This document shows positions 1 to 7,929 of a stretch of 23,296 bases of DNA, piece by piece. A program made the translations under genes and the position numbers. The notes beneath the pieces were generated by a model. That model saw only the letters and a list, made by a program, of their open reading frames with translations, made no database searches and was not told where the DNA came from. Position 1 is the stretch's first letter. Each line of letters starts with the position of its first letter. Where the stretch lies: NCBI GenBank assembly GCA_022600215.1, contig JAHZKV010000134.1, forward strand, positions 1 through 23,296. The letters run 5' to 3'. The stretch comes from a bacterium (GTDB lineage: Bacteria; Chlamydiota; Chlamydiia; Chlamydiales; 2-12-FULL-49-11).

Positions 1-1976
1 GTGATTTGTTCATGAGCATCAGCAATTGTTTTAGAGAATTTGGATAAGATCCATTTATCTTCTAAGCACAGCTCCTCTTCTGAAAAGGATCCAAATTCAT
101 CGGTAAAGATGTTTTGGATTACAAAAGAGGATGCATTCCACAACTTGTTAGCCAAGTTTTTGCTTTCTTCAAACTTTCTAAAATCAAGATCAATTTGTTT
201 AGAAGTAGTTACTGAAGAGGTAAGGGCAAGGCGTAGTGCATCGGTGCCATATTCTTCGATGATATCTAATGGGTCGATGATGTTGCCTTTGGATTTAGAC
301 ATCTTTTCCCATTTGAACTCCACGTCTTTAGGGACTTTTTCTCCGCGTTCATATCGTATCCATTCTTCCTTAGCAAGGTATTGGACATTGTTGTCAGAAT
401 CTCTTCTCCAGTAGGATTTTGCAAAGATAAGGCCATGAAGGAATACTTGTTTGAAGGGCTCTTGTGCTTTAGCATATTCTCCCATGACAATCATGCGAGC
501 TACCCAGAAAAAGAGGATATCGTGACCAGTAACTAAAACGGAGGTTGGGTAAAACTTTTGTAGGTCAGCGCTTTCATTCGGCCATCCAAGGCAGGTAAGG
601 GGCCAAAGGGCGGAGGAAAACCAGGTATCTAGAACATCTTCTTCGCGGCGATATTTTTCTGGGTGTTTTGCAACCTCTGGAGGTAGTCCTTCGCCAGTAT
701 AGCAAATGATATCGGTTTCATCTTCTTTGTTATACCAAATAGGGATGCGGTGTCCCCACCAAAGTTGGCGAGAGATACACCAGTCGCGCAAATTTTCAAT
801 CCAGTGTTTGTAAGTTTTTTCCCATTCTTTTGGAATAATTTCAATATCACCATCAAAAACTCGAGAAAGAAGTTTTTCTTTGAAGGATTCCATCTTTACA
901 AACCATTGCTTAGATAGAAGAGGTTCAATAACCGATTTGGAGCGATAGGAAACACCCACGCGGTGCTTATGAAATTCTACTTTTTCTAAAAGGCCCAGAT
1001 CGCGCATTCTTTCTACTACATTTTCACGAGCCTCTAGCATGGTCATCCCTTGAAAGATGCCCCCATTTTCATTGATCGTTCCATCCGTATTCATGATGTT
1101 AATCAAAGGAAGGTCATGTCTTGCTCCCACCTCGTAGTCATTAAAGTCATGAGCAGGGGTGATCTTTACGGCACCTGTTCCAAATTCTTTATCAACATAG
1201 TGGTCTTTGATGATAGGGATTTTCCTATCAGAAAGTGGCAAGTTGATGTTTTTACCAATTAAGTCTTTGTACCTTTCATCGCTACCATTTACAGCGACTG
1301 CAACGTCCCCAAGCATCGTTTCAGGGCGAGTAGTAGCAATTACTAGGAATTTAGATGAATCTTCAATAGGGTATTTAAAGAACCAAAGGTTGCCATCTTT
1401 TTCTTCATGCTCCACTTCATCATCAGCAATTGCTGTTTGTAGGTGCGTATCCCAATTAACCAAGTAGTCACCGCGATAAATAAGGCCATCTTCAAACATC
1501 TTTTTAAAGACAGTTTGAACCGACTTATTAGCCGCTTTATCCAATGTAAAGCGTTCACGTGACCAATCAGCGCTAGCGCCAAGCTTTTTGAATTGATTAA
1601 TAATTTTTTCTTTGTGTTCTTCTTTCCATTCTTGGATATATCCAACAAATTCTTCTCGATCAAAATCGGAGCGTCTTTTTCCTGTTTCTTTAAAAAGTTT
1701 TTTCTCCACCACTGATTGTGTGGCAATACCAGCATGATCTGTTCCTGGAATCCAAAGGGCTTCTTTTCCGTTCATACGATTCCATCGTGTCAAGATGTCT
1801 TGGATGGTGGTAACCAAGGCATGGCCCATATGGAGCGTTCCCGTAATATTGGGAGGGGGCATAATAATGGTAAAGGGCTCTTTACTGGATTTTGCATCAG
1901 CGCTGTAAGAAAAAGAGATCTCTTTTTCGGTAGCATTCGGGTCATAAGGTTTTTTTAAAGAATCTTCTTTGCTCAT
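1..1976 (-). CDS. valS: Valyl-tRNA synthetase, N-terminal 658 codons (runs off window)
   Basis: Class Ia aminoacyl-tRNA synthetase that charges tRNA-Val in the cytoplasm. The frame is open from an ATG at 1976-1974 to the window edge, so the C-terminal part (rest of the anticodon-binding region and any terminal coiled coil) is missing; about 658 of an expected roughly 900-950 residues are present. The HIGH signature reads HMGH at residues 49-52 (bases 1821-1832) after PPPNITGT, and the KMSKS loop is intact at residues 558-562 (bases 291-305). Between them lies the large editing insertion and the DWCISRQLWWGHRIP segment typical of ValRS. The start is 3 bases after the stop of pknD, so the two genes are almost certainly co-transcribed; the same order is known to me from Chlamydia. 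There is no strong ribosome-binding site, which fits translational coupling to pknD. Confidence 0.96.
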   Translation of the reverse strand, partial: MSKEDSLKKPYDPNATEKEISFSYSADAKSSKEPFTIIMPPPNITGTLHMGHALVTTIQDILTRWNRMNGKEALWIPGTDHAGIATQSVVEKKLFKETGKRRSDFDREEFVGYIQEWKEEHKEKIINQFKKLGASADWSRERFTLDKAANKSVQTVFKKMFEDGLIYRGDYLVNWDTHLQTAIADDEVEHEEKDGNLWFFKYPIEDSSKFLVIATTRPETMLGDVAVAVNGSDERYKDLIGKNINLPLSDRKIPIIKDHYVDKEFGTGAVKITPAHDFNDYEVGARHDLPLINIMNTDGTINENGGIFQGMTMLEARENVVERMRDLGLLEKVEFHKHRVGVSYRSKSVIEPLLSKQWFVKMESFKEKLLSRVFDGDIEIIPKEWEKTYKHWIENLRDWCISRQLWWGHRIPIWYNKEDETDIICYTGEGLPPEVAKHPEKYRREEDVLDTWFSSALWPLTCLGWPNESADLQKFYPTSVLVTGHDILFFWVARMIVMGEYAKAQEPFKQVFLHGLIFAKSYWRRDSDNNVQYLAKEEWIRYERGEKVPKDVEFKWEKMSKSKGNIIDPLDIIEEYGTDALRLALTSSVTTSKQIDLDFRKFEESKNLANKLWNASSFVIQNIFTDEFGSFSEEELCLEDKWILSKFSKTIADAHEQI

Positions 1977-1979
1977 AGG

Positions 1980-4718
1980 TTACTTTTTCCAAGGGCTACA
2001 AGAGTTAGTTTTATGTATGTAATAGTCAGCTTTGGTAAGCTTTTTCAGAGAAGTATAGTAGATAAAAAGGTTTTTGTAGAGGGTAATTTTCTCAAAGGGA
2101 GAGCACTCTACAAAAAAGTTTTTATTTAACTCAATTCTCCCTTGAAGGTAAAGGGGAGCAAGAGCAGAAAGAGGTGGGTAAGGAGATTTTGAGCAGGTAG
2201 CAAAATGCTTTGCAGATTCTGCTTCTTGACCAGCATGAGCAAGATAGCAGCCATAGAGGAAAAAGAGAGGGTTTTCAGGGTGGTAATTGGGAGCTTCTTT
2301 GAAAAAAGCATCTAAAAATTCGGTATTACCCGTTACAAGGGCAAGCTCCACCTCGTATAGGGCGATGAGTCCCTCCATCTCCGGGGAGAGCTTTTTTTGA
2401 TAGAGCTGCTCCATCACTGGTAAAATGGAGGCGTCCTTTTGGATGATAGCTTGCTCAATCTTTAGGATCAGTGGCCAGTAGTATTTTTCTGAGGGGCGAG
2501 CAGGAATATCTTTCAAGAGCTTGCCTGGGGAGCCAAAGTTTTTTCGCTTTTTTCCCATATACATCAAGCAAAAGATGATCTGATCTTTGAGTAGAGAGTA
2601 ATCTTCATCTTCAAAAAACTCTTTAAGCTTGTTCTCTCTGCCCAAGTGAAAACATAGAGCGATGATCATCTCTTTGTAGAGATGTGGGAGGCTTTTTTTC
2701 GAAATAGGAGAGGAAAGGAAATACAAAGCTGGGTGAGAAAGGGGGAGTCCCATGATGAGGGTGTGGGTATCTTTAAAGTCCAAGAAGAAAGGGAGGTGAG
2801 CAAGGATAAGGAGGGAGAAGAGGTATACACCACGTCTACCGCGCGTTTGCAAAGCACATTCATGAAGTCTGCTATGAATTTGTTTGTGGATCAAAGAAAT
2901 GAGGGGGTGATCTTTATATCGGTGGAGGGCCAGCTCAAAGCATTTGCCTTCCTCCACTAGATTTCCTTTTTCTTTGTAAACAAGGGATTTTCCAAGTAGC
3001 GCAAGGGGGCCAGTAGAAATATTTTGTAGACTATCAAAAGTAGAGAGGGCTTTTTCAAACAAGGAATGTTTGGTTAAATGCCACTTTTTTTGTTTTGCAA
3101 GGAGAATGGTAGCAATACCACTTCGGAAAAGGGCGTCGTGGGCCTCTTGCTGACCTTTAAAGGAGAGGGCAATGCGGGAGTACTCTTCAATCGCTTCTTT
3201 GTAGTGCTTATTAGCTAAAAAGGTATCAGGAACAGCAAGACACCCGGTGGTCTTGTTGTTAGTTGTAAGGAACACATCCATCTTGGCTAAAGTAAAATGC
3301 ATATCTTCACAAGAAAAGCCCAGGTGGCTCCCATTTTGTGGGATGTAGTCATCATAAGAAAAAATCTTTTCTCCATTGATAAAAAGGGAGAGCGTTTGAT
3401 CTTTTTTCTCTATTTCCACAAGGGCAGATTCTTCTTCAGGAAGATAGTTTGTCGCTTTTTCTAGGAGGATGATTTTATTGCGGCGAAGGGCAATACCAGG
3501 ATTGCTTTTTGAGCCCAAGGAAAAGCAGTATCCCTCTTCAAGGTCTGAACGATCTTCTTTTTCCGGGATACCTAGGTGGAAGTTTACGCCGCAAGAGCCT
3601 TTTTGCAAAGTGATGGAAGCTGAGAGCTTTTGGTTGCCAACCACTTTATCTTTAGAGATCATCAAGTACTTCCAAGACAAAGAGCGGTGTCCAAATCCAA
3701 AGGCGGAAAGACTGGCTGAGAGGATGTTTTCTTGCAGCTCCCAATCGTCTTTATCGGTAATATCAAGGGTGTTTTTGTAAATCCACAATGGATTTCCTTC
3801 TTCATAAGCCTCGAGGGAATCGATCAGCTCTTTCACTGTTTGGAAGCGATGTTTGGGATCATCATCTAAGCATTTTTTTACAATTTCGGAAAGTTCGGTA
3901 GAGATATTTCTAAAAGGAGCCGCTTCTAGCAAATCAAGAGGACGGGAGTATTTTTTAGAGAGCTTATATTCTTGCATCGTTCGTCGGTGAAAAGGCATCT
4001 GCAAGGTTAAGAGCTGATATAAAATCACACCTAGAGAATAGATTTCGGAGGTAATAGAAGCTTTCTTCCCTTTAATTCGCTCAGGAGGAAGGTAAGGGAG
4101 GGTGCCAAAGACTTTTCCTGGACGTGTAAGCTCTTGATTTACGGAGAAGGAGAGGATGGAAGGGATAGGCCCCTCTTCTTGATCGTTTTTATGGGTAGCT
4201 AAGCCCCAATCTACAATGTAGACCTGCCCATAGTTTCCCACAATGATATTTTCCGGTTTCAAGTCACGATGCAAAAAACCTTTGCTGTGGCAATAAAGCA
4301 CCCCCTGACAGACACTTTGGAAGATGCGAAGCAAAGAAGGGATGGTCCAAGTACTGCCACCATTTTTTTCTTCCGAAATACTGGCCCGTAAAATTTCTTT
4401 TAAGGTCTTCCCCTCTACGTATGGCATGGTGTAATAGAGTTCATTTTGATCACGGTGAATGGTGTAAATAGGGATGATGGTGGGATGGAAAAGGGTAGAG
4501 GTGATTTTTACCTCTTTAGTGAATCGATCCTTGATAATTTGGTGATGGATCAAATCAGGGCGCGCCCGCTTGATCACAATTTGCCGCTGTAAGATAGGGT
4601 CTTTAGCTAAAAAGGTCTCCCCCATCCCCCCTCGCGCAATCAGCTTCAAGATAGGGTAGTTGCCGATCTTTAAAGGGACAGGTAGGGCATCTTTCTTCGA
4701 TTTTTCCTTGTTTTCCAT
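1980..4718 (-). CDS. pknD: PknD-type serine/threonine protein kinase with C-terminal sandwich and helical-repeat regions
   Basis: Hanks-type protein kinase of the chlamydial PknD family, which in Chlamydia is reported to phosphorylate a type III secretion component. Visible kinase motifs: glycine loop ARGGMG (28-33), catalytic lysine K50 (IVIK), helix-C glutamate E69, HRDLKPEN at 150-157 with catalytic D152, DWG in place of DFG at 170-172, and PPE at 211-213. The helix-F Asp usually seen in SDIYSLG is Glu here (SEIYSLG, about 224-230). After the kinase domain (to about 305), residues about 310-485 look like a beta-sandwich of the concanavalin/LamG or DUF1080 kind (LSLFINGEKIF, GSHLGFS). From about 495 to the end the sequence is helical and TPR-like. 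No convincing membrane segment was found, although a hydrophobic stretch occurs near residue 645 (LFSLLILAHLPFFL). The length of 912 matches chlamydial PknD (about 930). It is the first gene of a pknD-valS unit and diverges from trpS. The kinase call is firm; the roles of the downstream domains are inferred. Confidence 0.93.
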   Translation of the reverse strand: MENKEKSKKDALPVPLKIGNYPILKLIARGGMGETFLAKDPILQRQIVIKRARPDLIHHQIIKDRFTKEVKITSTLFHPTIIPIYTIHRDQNELYYTMPYVEGKTLKEILRASISEEKNGGSTWTIPSLLRIFQSVCQGVLYCHSKGFLHRDLKPENIIVGNYGQVYIVDWGLATHKNDQEEGPIPSILSFSVNQELTRPGKVFGTLPYLPPERIKGKKASITSEIYSLGVILYQLLTLQMPFHRRTMQEYKLSKKYSRPLDLLEAAPFRNISTELSEIVKKCLDDDPKHRFQTVKELIDSLEAYEEGNPLWIYKNTLDITDKDDWELQENILSASLSAFGFGHRSLSWKYLMISKDKVVGNQKLSASITLQKGSCGVNFHLGIPEKEDRSDLEEGYCFSLGSKSNPGIALRRNKIILLEKATNYLPEEESALVEIEKKDQTLSLFINGEKIFSYDDYIPQNGSHLGFSCEDMHFTLAKMDVFLTTNNKTTGCLAVPDTFLANKHYKEAIEEYSRIALSFKGQQEAHDALFRSGIATILLAKQKKWHLTKHSLFEKALSTFDSLQNISTGPLALLGKSLVYKEKGNLVEEGKCFELALHRYKDHPLISLIHKQIHSRLHECALQTRGRRGVYLFSLLILAHLPFFLDFKDTHTLIMGLPLSHPALYFLSSPISKKSLPHLYKEMIIALCFHLGRENKLKEFFEDEDYSLLKDQIIFCLMYMGKKRKNFGSPGKLLKDIPARPSEKYYWPLILKIEQAIIQKDASILPVMEQLYQKKLSPEMEGLIALYEVELALVTGNTEFLDAFFKEAPNYHPENPLFFLYGCYLAHAGQEAESAKHFATCSKSPYPPLSALAPLYLQGRIELNKNFFVECSPFEKITLYKNLFIYYTSLKKLTKADYYIHKTNSCSPWKK

Positions 4719-4784
4719 AAATCTTTATATATTTTGTTTGGATTCAATACTACCAAATGCAAGATAAAAGATCTATCTTTCTAG

Positions 4785-4813
4785 TTGCATAGAACGTATT
4801 TATATTTTACTAT
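4785..4813 (+). promoter_or_regulatory. Possible trpS promoter
   Basis: In the 103-base divergent gap between pknD and trpS there is TTGCAT (4785-4790), a 17-base spacer, then TACTAT (4808-4813). This would place the transcript start almost on the trpS ATG. An alternative -10 is TATATT (4801-4806) with a poor -35. No Shine-Dalgarno sequence precedes the trpS ATG, so a leaderless or very short-leader transcript is possible. Weak evidence only. Confidence 0.3.
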
Positions 4814-4821
4814 GTCGTGTT

Positions 4822-5844
4822 ATGAAAAAGAAAATTTTATTGACAGGGGATAGACCCACGGGTGCATTACATATTGGTCACTATGCAGGCTCTTTACTAA
4901 ACAGATTAAAGATGCAAAGCGAGTTTGAGACCTTTTTGATGGTAGCAGATGCGCAGGCAATTACCGACAATTACGACAATATCGACAAGGTACGAGAAAA
5001 TATCTTTGAGGTAGTGGCAGACTATCTAGCAGTAGGTATTGATCCTTCCCAGGTAAATATTTTTATTCAGTCCATGATTCCAGAGCTGCCAGAGCTTACG
5101 CAGTATTTGTTAAATCTCGTTTCTATCAATCGCATTGGGCACAATCCAACAGTGAAAGCAGAGTGTCGACAAAAAGGATTTGAGGAGTCAGTACCGGCAG
5201 GGTTCTATCTTTACCCTATTTTTCAGGTTGCCGATATCATCGCTTTTGATGCCGATGTTGTTCCTGTAGGGAGAGATCAAGCGCCAATGCTCGAGCTTAC
5301 AAGAGATGTGGTAGGGAAATTCAATACCCAGTACCAAAGCAATGTGTTGGTAGAGCCAGAGGCAGTATTTCCTGATATGACGATCAATCTTCCAGGGATT
5401 GATGGCAACAAGATGTCAAAATCTCTTGGGAATGCGATCTATTTAAAAGACACGCGTGCAGAAATTTCTAAAAAGATCAAGAAGATGAAGAGCGATTCCT
5501 CCCGAACCAGTATCAACGATCCAGGCGATCCTGCAAAAGCAATAGCTTTTTCCTACCTTGATATCTTTGATCCCGATGTAGAAGGGGTAGAAAAGCTTAA
5601 GCATCAGTACAAGCAGGGTGGGCTTGGTGATGGCATAGTAAAAGAGAGGACCCTTGAGGTGTTAGATAATTTCATCGCTCCAATAAGAGAGAAGCGTGAG
5701 GCAATAATTAGCGATAAAGCCATGATAGAAAAGGTATTATCAGAAGGGACAAAAGCAGCTCGGGAAAAAGCAGGGCAAACGCTTGCTCGCTGTAAAAAAG
5801 CCATGGGGATTAATTATGAATTCCTTGATTTAATTAACATTTAG
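4822..5844 (+). CDS. trpS: Tryptophanyl-tRNA synthetase
   Basis: Class Ic synthetase that activates tryptophan with ATP and charges tRNA-Trp; cytoplasmic homodimer. The 340 residues are full length for bacterial TrpRS. The HIGH signature is at residues 17-20 (PTGALHIGH), preceded by the family's GDRPTG element, and KMSKS is at 197-201 (GNKMSKSLGN). The active-site stretch with VPVGRDQ (147-153) is intact. No tryptophan biosynthesis genes or leader peptide are seen nearby, so there is no sign of the trp-linked regulation found in some chlamydiae. The next gene follows on the same strand 37 bases later and may share the transcript. An upstream ATG at 4812 is out of frame, so 4822 is used. Confidence 0.97.
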   Translation: MKKKILLTGDRPTGALHIGHYAGSLLNRLKMQSEFETFLMVADAQAITDNYDNIDKVRENIFEVVADYLAVGIDPSQVNIFIQSMIPELPELTQYLLNLVSINRIGHNPTVKAECRQKGFEESVPAGFYLYPIFQVADIIAFDADVVPVGRDQAPMLELTRDVVGKFNTQYQSNVLVEPEAVFPDMTINLPGIDGNKMSKSLGNAIYLKDTRAEISKKIKKMKSDSSRTSINDPGDPAKAIAFSYLDIFDPDVEGVEKLKHQYKQGGLGDGIVKERTLEVLDNFIAPIREKREAIISDKAMIEKVLSEGTKAAREKAGQTLARCKKAMGINYEFLDLINI

Positions 5845-5881
5845 TATTTTCATTTTTTTCTGATTATTGTATTGGAAAAGA

Positions 5882-7276
5882 ATGAGCGATATTTCTTTTA
5901 TAAAAGAGCGTACTCTTCTTTTAGAAAAGCTAGAAAGTTTCTCCCAAGAGAAGCAGCGACACTACCTATTCAAAATAACAAGAGAGACTTATCATTTTCT
6001 ATCGATGCGGAACCTTCGTCGTGCAAGTGAGGGGGTATATCGCTCCTTCAAAGTCTTTGTAGAGGACCTATGTAGTAAGATCGATGACTCAAAATTAGAT
6101 GCAAGCAATAAAGAGCATCTTCACCTCCAAGTTCTAGCCATAAAAGTAGGGGCAAAAGTTCCTATCGATGCTTTTCTAAAAAATAGTCTTCTCAAGGAGT
6201 TTATCGAGGTAAATAATCTCGCAAATATCTTCTTCACCACCAAGCTCACCATCTTATTTCATAAGCGTAAAGGGTTTTTTCTTCCCATAGAACTACACCA
6301 AGAAAAGACAGCGCACCTTCCATGGAGCGAGTTTGTGTGGAAGGAAACAAAAAAGGGATATGCCGTATACATGGAAGAGAACCTTCTATTCAAGACAGGG
6401 AAATCCAAGCGTCTAGCAAGAGATTTTTCCACCCTCTGGTATGGCATCACCCGCTACAATAGAAGGAAAGCAGCAACATTTCGTCCGTATAAGCATGTAG
6501 ATCCTTCCTATCATGGTGGTGGTCATCTCCTAGAAGTATTAGTAACATGGCAAAAGGGGGAGAAGTTTTCCTATCTAGCAGGAACGCATGTTTCCCTCGA
6601 GCTAAAAGATGAAGATGGTGCCATACGCTCCGTAGGGCAAGATATATATGATCACATAAGAGCCGTTCCAAAGCGAGGGTTTTTCCGTGCAGCATCGCGC
6701 TCCTCCATCATCAAAACACCAGACGATGCCTCTTTCTATCCAAAAAATCATCGAGAGATACGAAAAATAGCGATACCACTAACCAAAAAAGAGCATGATA
6801 CCATCATCTATCTAGTAGAGACAGATAAGTACAATTTTGAGGGGGCAGCAGCTCTTCTAAAAGGAAACTGTGTGAGCTATGTACAGTCTCTATTTAAGCG
6901 CGCGCTAGGATACGATTTTATTGCCGATATCTCTGCACATGAAATTATCCTTCGCGAGTATCTACCCACCAAGTGGGAGCCCACGCTACAAAAGATGTTC
7001 AACAAGATAAAAAAATGGCCACGCCCCATCCAGCGCGCGTTATACTTCATAACACCCCTCTACCTCATCACCCTCGGCGTAGGCATCCTCAGCTTCATCA
7101 GCTCCTACTACGGATACAACAACCACAGAGAATACGCCCTCTATGAATACCTCTTCTTCCCATGGCGCATAAGGTGCGATATCCCCATCTTCCTCTACAA
7201 AGTATTACAAAAGCATGCCTCCAATTCAGGCATCATCGACCGCTCCTCTTTCCCACAAGACTTCTGCTTTGATTAG
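5882..7276 (+). CDS. Membrane-anchored protein with His/Cys motifs of a permuted papain (LRAT/NlpC-P60-like) hydrolase
   Basis: Not recognised as a named protein. An upstream in-frame TTG at 5867 exists, but the ATG at 5882 has GGAAAAG just before it (5874-5880) and gives 464 residues. Residues 1-130 are helical and charged. The middle carries GGGHLLEV (212-219), GTHVSLEL (234-241) and, about 95 residues later, GNCVSYVQSLF (328-338). A His on a beta-strand followed by an N-C-x-x-(Y/F)-V helix start is the layout of permuted papain-fold enzymes (LRAT, YiiX and DUF4105-like families), so H236 and C330 are candidate catalytic residues. A single membrane segment lies near 385-409, with basic residues before it, followed by a 55-residue tail. 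Codon use drifts strongly toward C-ending codons in the last 80 codons. The gene ends immediately before the hairpin repeat. The fold assignment is inference from short motifs; substrate is unknown. Confidence 0.6.
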   Translation: MSDISFIKERTLLLEKLESFSQEKQRHYLFKITRETYHFLSMRNLRRASEGVYRSFKVFVEDLCSKIDDSKLDASNKEHLHLQVLAIKVGAKVPIDAFLKNSLLKEFIEVNNLANIFFTTKLTILFHKRKGFFLPIELHQEKTAHLPWSEFVWKETKKGYAVYMEENLLFKTGKSKRLARDFSTLWYGITRYNRRKAATFRPYKHVDPSYHGGGHLLEVLVTWQKGEKFSYLAGTHVSLELKDEDGAIRSVGQDIYDHIRAVPKRGFFRAASRSSIIKTPDDASFYPKNHREIRKIAIPLTKKEHDTIIYLVETDKYNFEGAAALLKGNCVSYVQSLFKRALGYDFIADISAHEIILREYLPTKWEPTLQKMFNKIKKWPRPIQRALYFITPLYLITLGVGILSFISSYYGYNNHREYALYEYLFFPWRIRCDIPIFLYKVLQKHASNSGIIDRSSFPQDFCFD

Positions 7277-7279
7277 TAT

Positions 7280-7424
7280 TTTGGGACTCTGTCCCAAACC
7301 CTGGCAAAGGGCCGCGCCCTTTGCAAACCCATCGCTTTTTTCATTTTTTTGTACTACAAAAAAATCAGCTAAAGGTTTCTTAAGGATTTTGATCCTTGAG
7401 TGGGGTGTGGGGCAGCGCCCCACA
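7280..7424. repeat. Five-hairpin palindromic intergenic element, copy 1
   Basis: This 145-bp stretch between two convergent genes is built of five hairpins in mirror order. Hairpin 1 (7280-7298) pairs TTTGGGAC with GTCCCAAA. Hairpin 2 (7304-7324) pairs GCAAAGGGC with GCCCTTTGC. The central hairpin 3 (7344-7364) pairs TTTTTTTGTA with TACAAAAAAA around one base. Hairpin 2' (7379-7400) pairs CTTAAGGAT with ATCCTTGAG (one wobble). Hairpin 1' (7406-7424) pairs TGTGGGGC with GCCCCACA. The right half is a diverged reverse complement of the left half: the linker AAACCCATCGCT (7325-7336) is mirrored by TCAGCTAAAGGTTT (7365-7378). Related modules occur at 13391-13635. The position at the tails of both flanking genes suggests a bidirectional terminator or 3'-end stabiliser, possibly a small mobile repeat. 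No ORF inside is credible. Confidence 0.85.
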
Positions 7425-7427
7425 TTG

Positions 7428-7793
7428 CTAATGGTCTTTGTCTTCCATGATTTCGATGTCGCGGTCGCGCTCCATCTCTGGTTCTTTGGCGGCGAAGGGG
7501 TTGATGAATTCGCGGAAGAGGATTAAGATGGCGGAGGAGATGAAGGCGACGGGGAGGATTACCTGCCACTCTACTTCGTAGTTATTGACGACGAAGAGGC
7601 CGATGAAGATGACGGCGGAGACGATGGAGTCGTAGGTGCGTCCTTGTAGGAATTGTCGGATGATGAGGGGGAAGCCGATGGTGAGGCATATGTAGGGCCA
7701 CCAGGCGCCCGTTAAAGTGTTGATAGCCAGTAAGATAAGTAGCAGGGCTGTGGAGATGGCTGCTGCGCGGCGCTTAGACGTTCTTTGAAACAT
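7428..7793 (-). CDS. Small multi-pass membrane protein, possibly LiaF/DUF5668-like
   Basis: A 121-residue hydrophobic protein with about four membrane passes: about 12-28, 31-47, 56-72 and 76-94, followed by a highly charged tail (KEPEMERDRDIEIMEDKDH). Two related units, GAWWPYICLTIGFPLIIRQF and a unit from VEWQVILPVAF to LFREF, resemble the W-x-P...G...L repeats of the N-terminal membrane region of LiaF-type proteins, but this is a weak resemblance and no enzymatic motif is present. The ATG at 7793 has AAAAGG about eight bases upstream, an acceptable ribosome-binding site. It is transcribed divergently from the 679-residue protein at 7930 and convergently to the hydrolase-like gene, with hairpin 1' of the repeat ending 3 bases after its stop. 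Nearly all of its pyrimidine-ending codons end in C, unlike most genes here. Function unknown. Confidence 0.72.
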   Translation of the reverse strand: MFQRTSKRRAAAISTALLLILLAINTLTGAWWPYICLTIGFPLIIRQFLQGRTYDSIVSAVIFIGLFVVNNYEVEWQVILPVAFISSAILILFREFINPFAAKEPEMERDRDIEIMEDKDH

Positions 7794-7912
7794 ATGTATA
7801 ACCTTTTTTTTATCCTTTACTATAAGGTATCCTTCTAATATTGCGCAAATTAAAATAATTTCTACCTATCGTTTTAAAAGATCTTTTTTGTTAATATATA
7901 TTAAAGATTTAT

Positions 7913-7921
7913 AGGAAGGAG
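7913..7921 (+). promoter_or_regulatory. Strong Shine-Dalgarno for the Inc-like gene; divergent 136-base control region
   Basis: AGGAAGGAG lies eight bases before the ATG at 7930 and is the strongest ribosome-binding site in the window, which suggests high expression of the downstream protein. The divergent region 7794-7929 is very AT-rich. A -10-like TAATAT is at 7892-7897 without a good -35 partner, so no promoter is asserted. Confidence 0.7.
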
Positions 7922-7929
7922 TAAAAATC

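Noticed and set aside
1..1976. Possible frameshift in valS, because only short open frames are bounded by both a start and a stop there
   Set aside because: Reading the minus strand directly shows the same frame at the start codon, at HMGH, at KMSKS and at the window edge; the gene is simply truncated by the window.
4719..4821. Divergent pknD-trpS gap considered as a trp-operator or T-box-like control region
   Set aside because: No operator-like palindrome, leader peptide with Trp codons or T-box sequence is present.
7215..7569. Several open frames on both strands across the hairpin element at 7280-7424
   Set aside because: They owe their length to GC-rich palindromes and run antisense into neighbouring genes; none has a start signal or recognisable domain.
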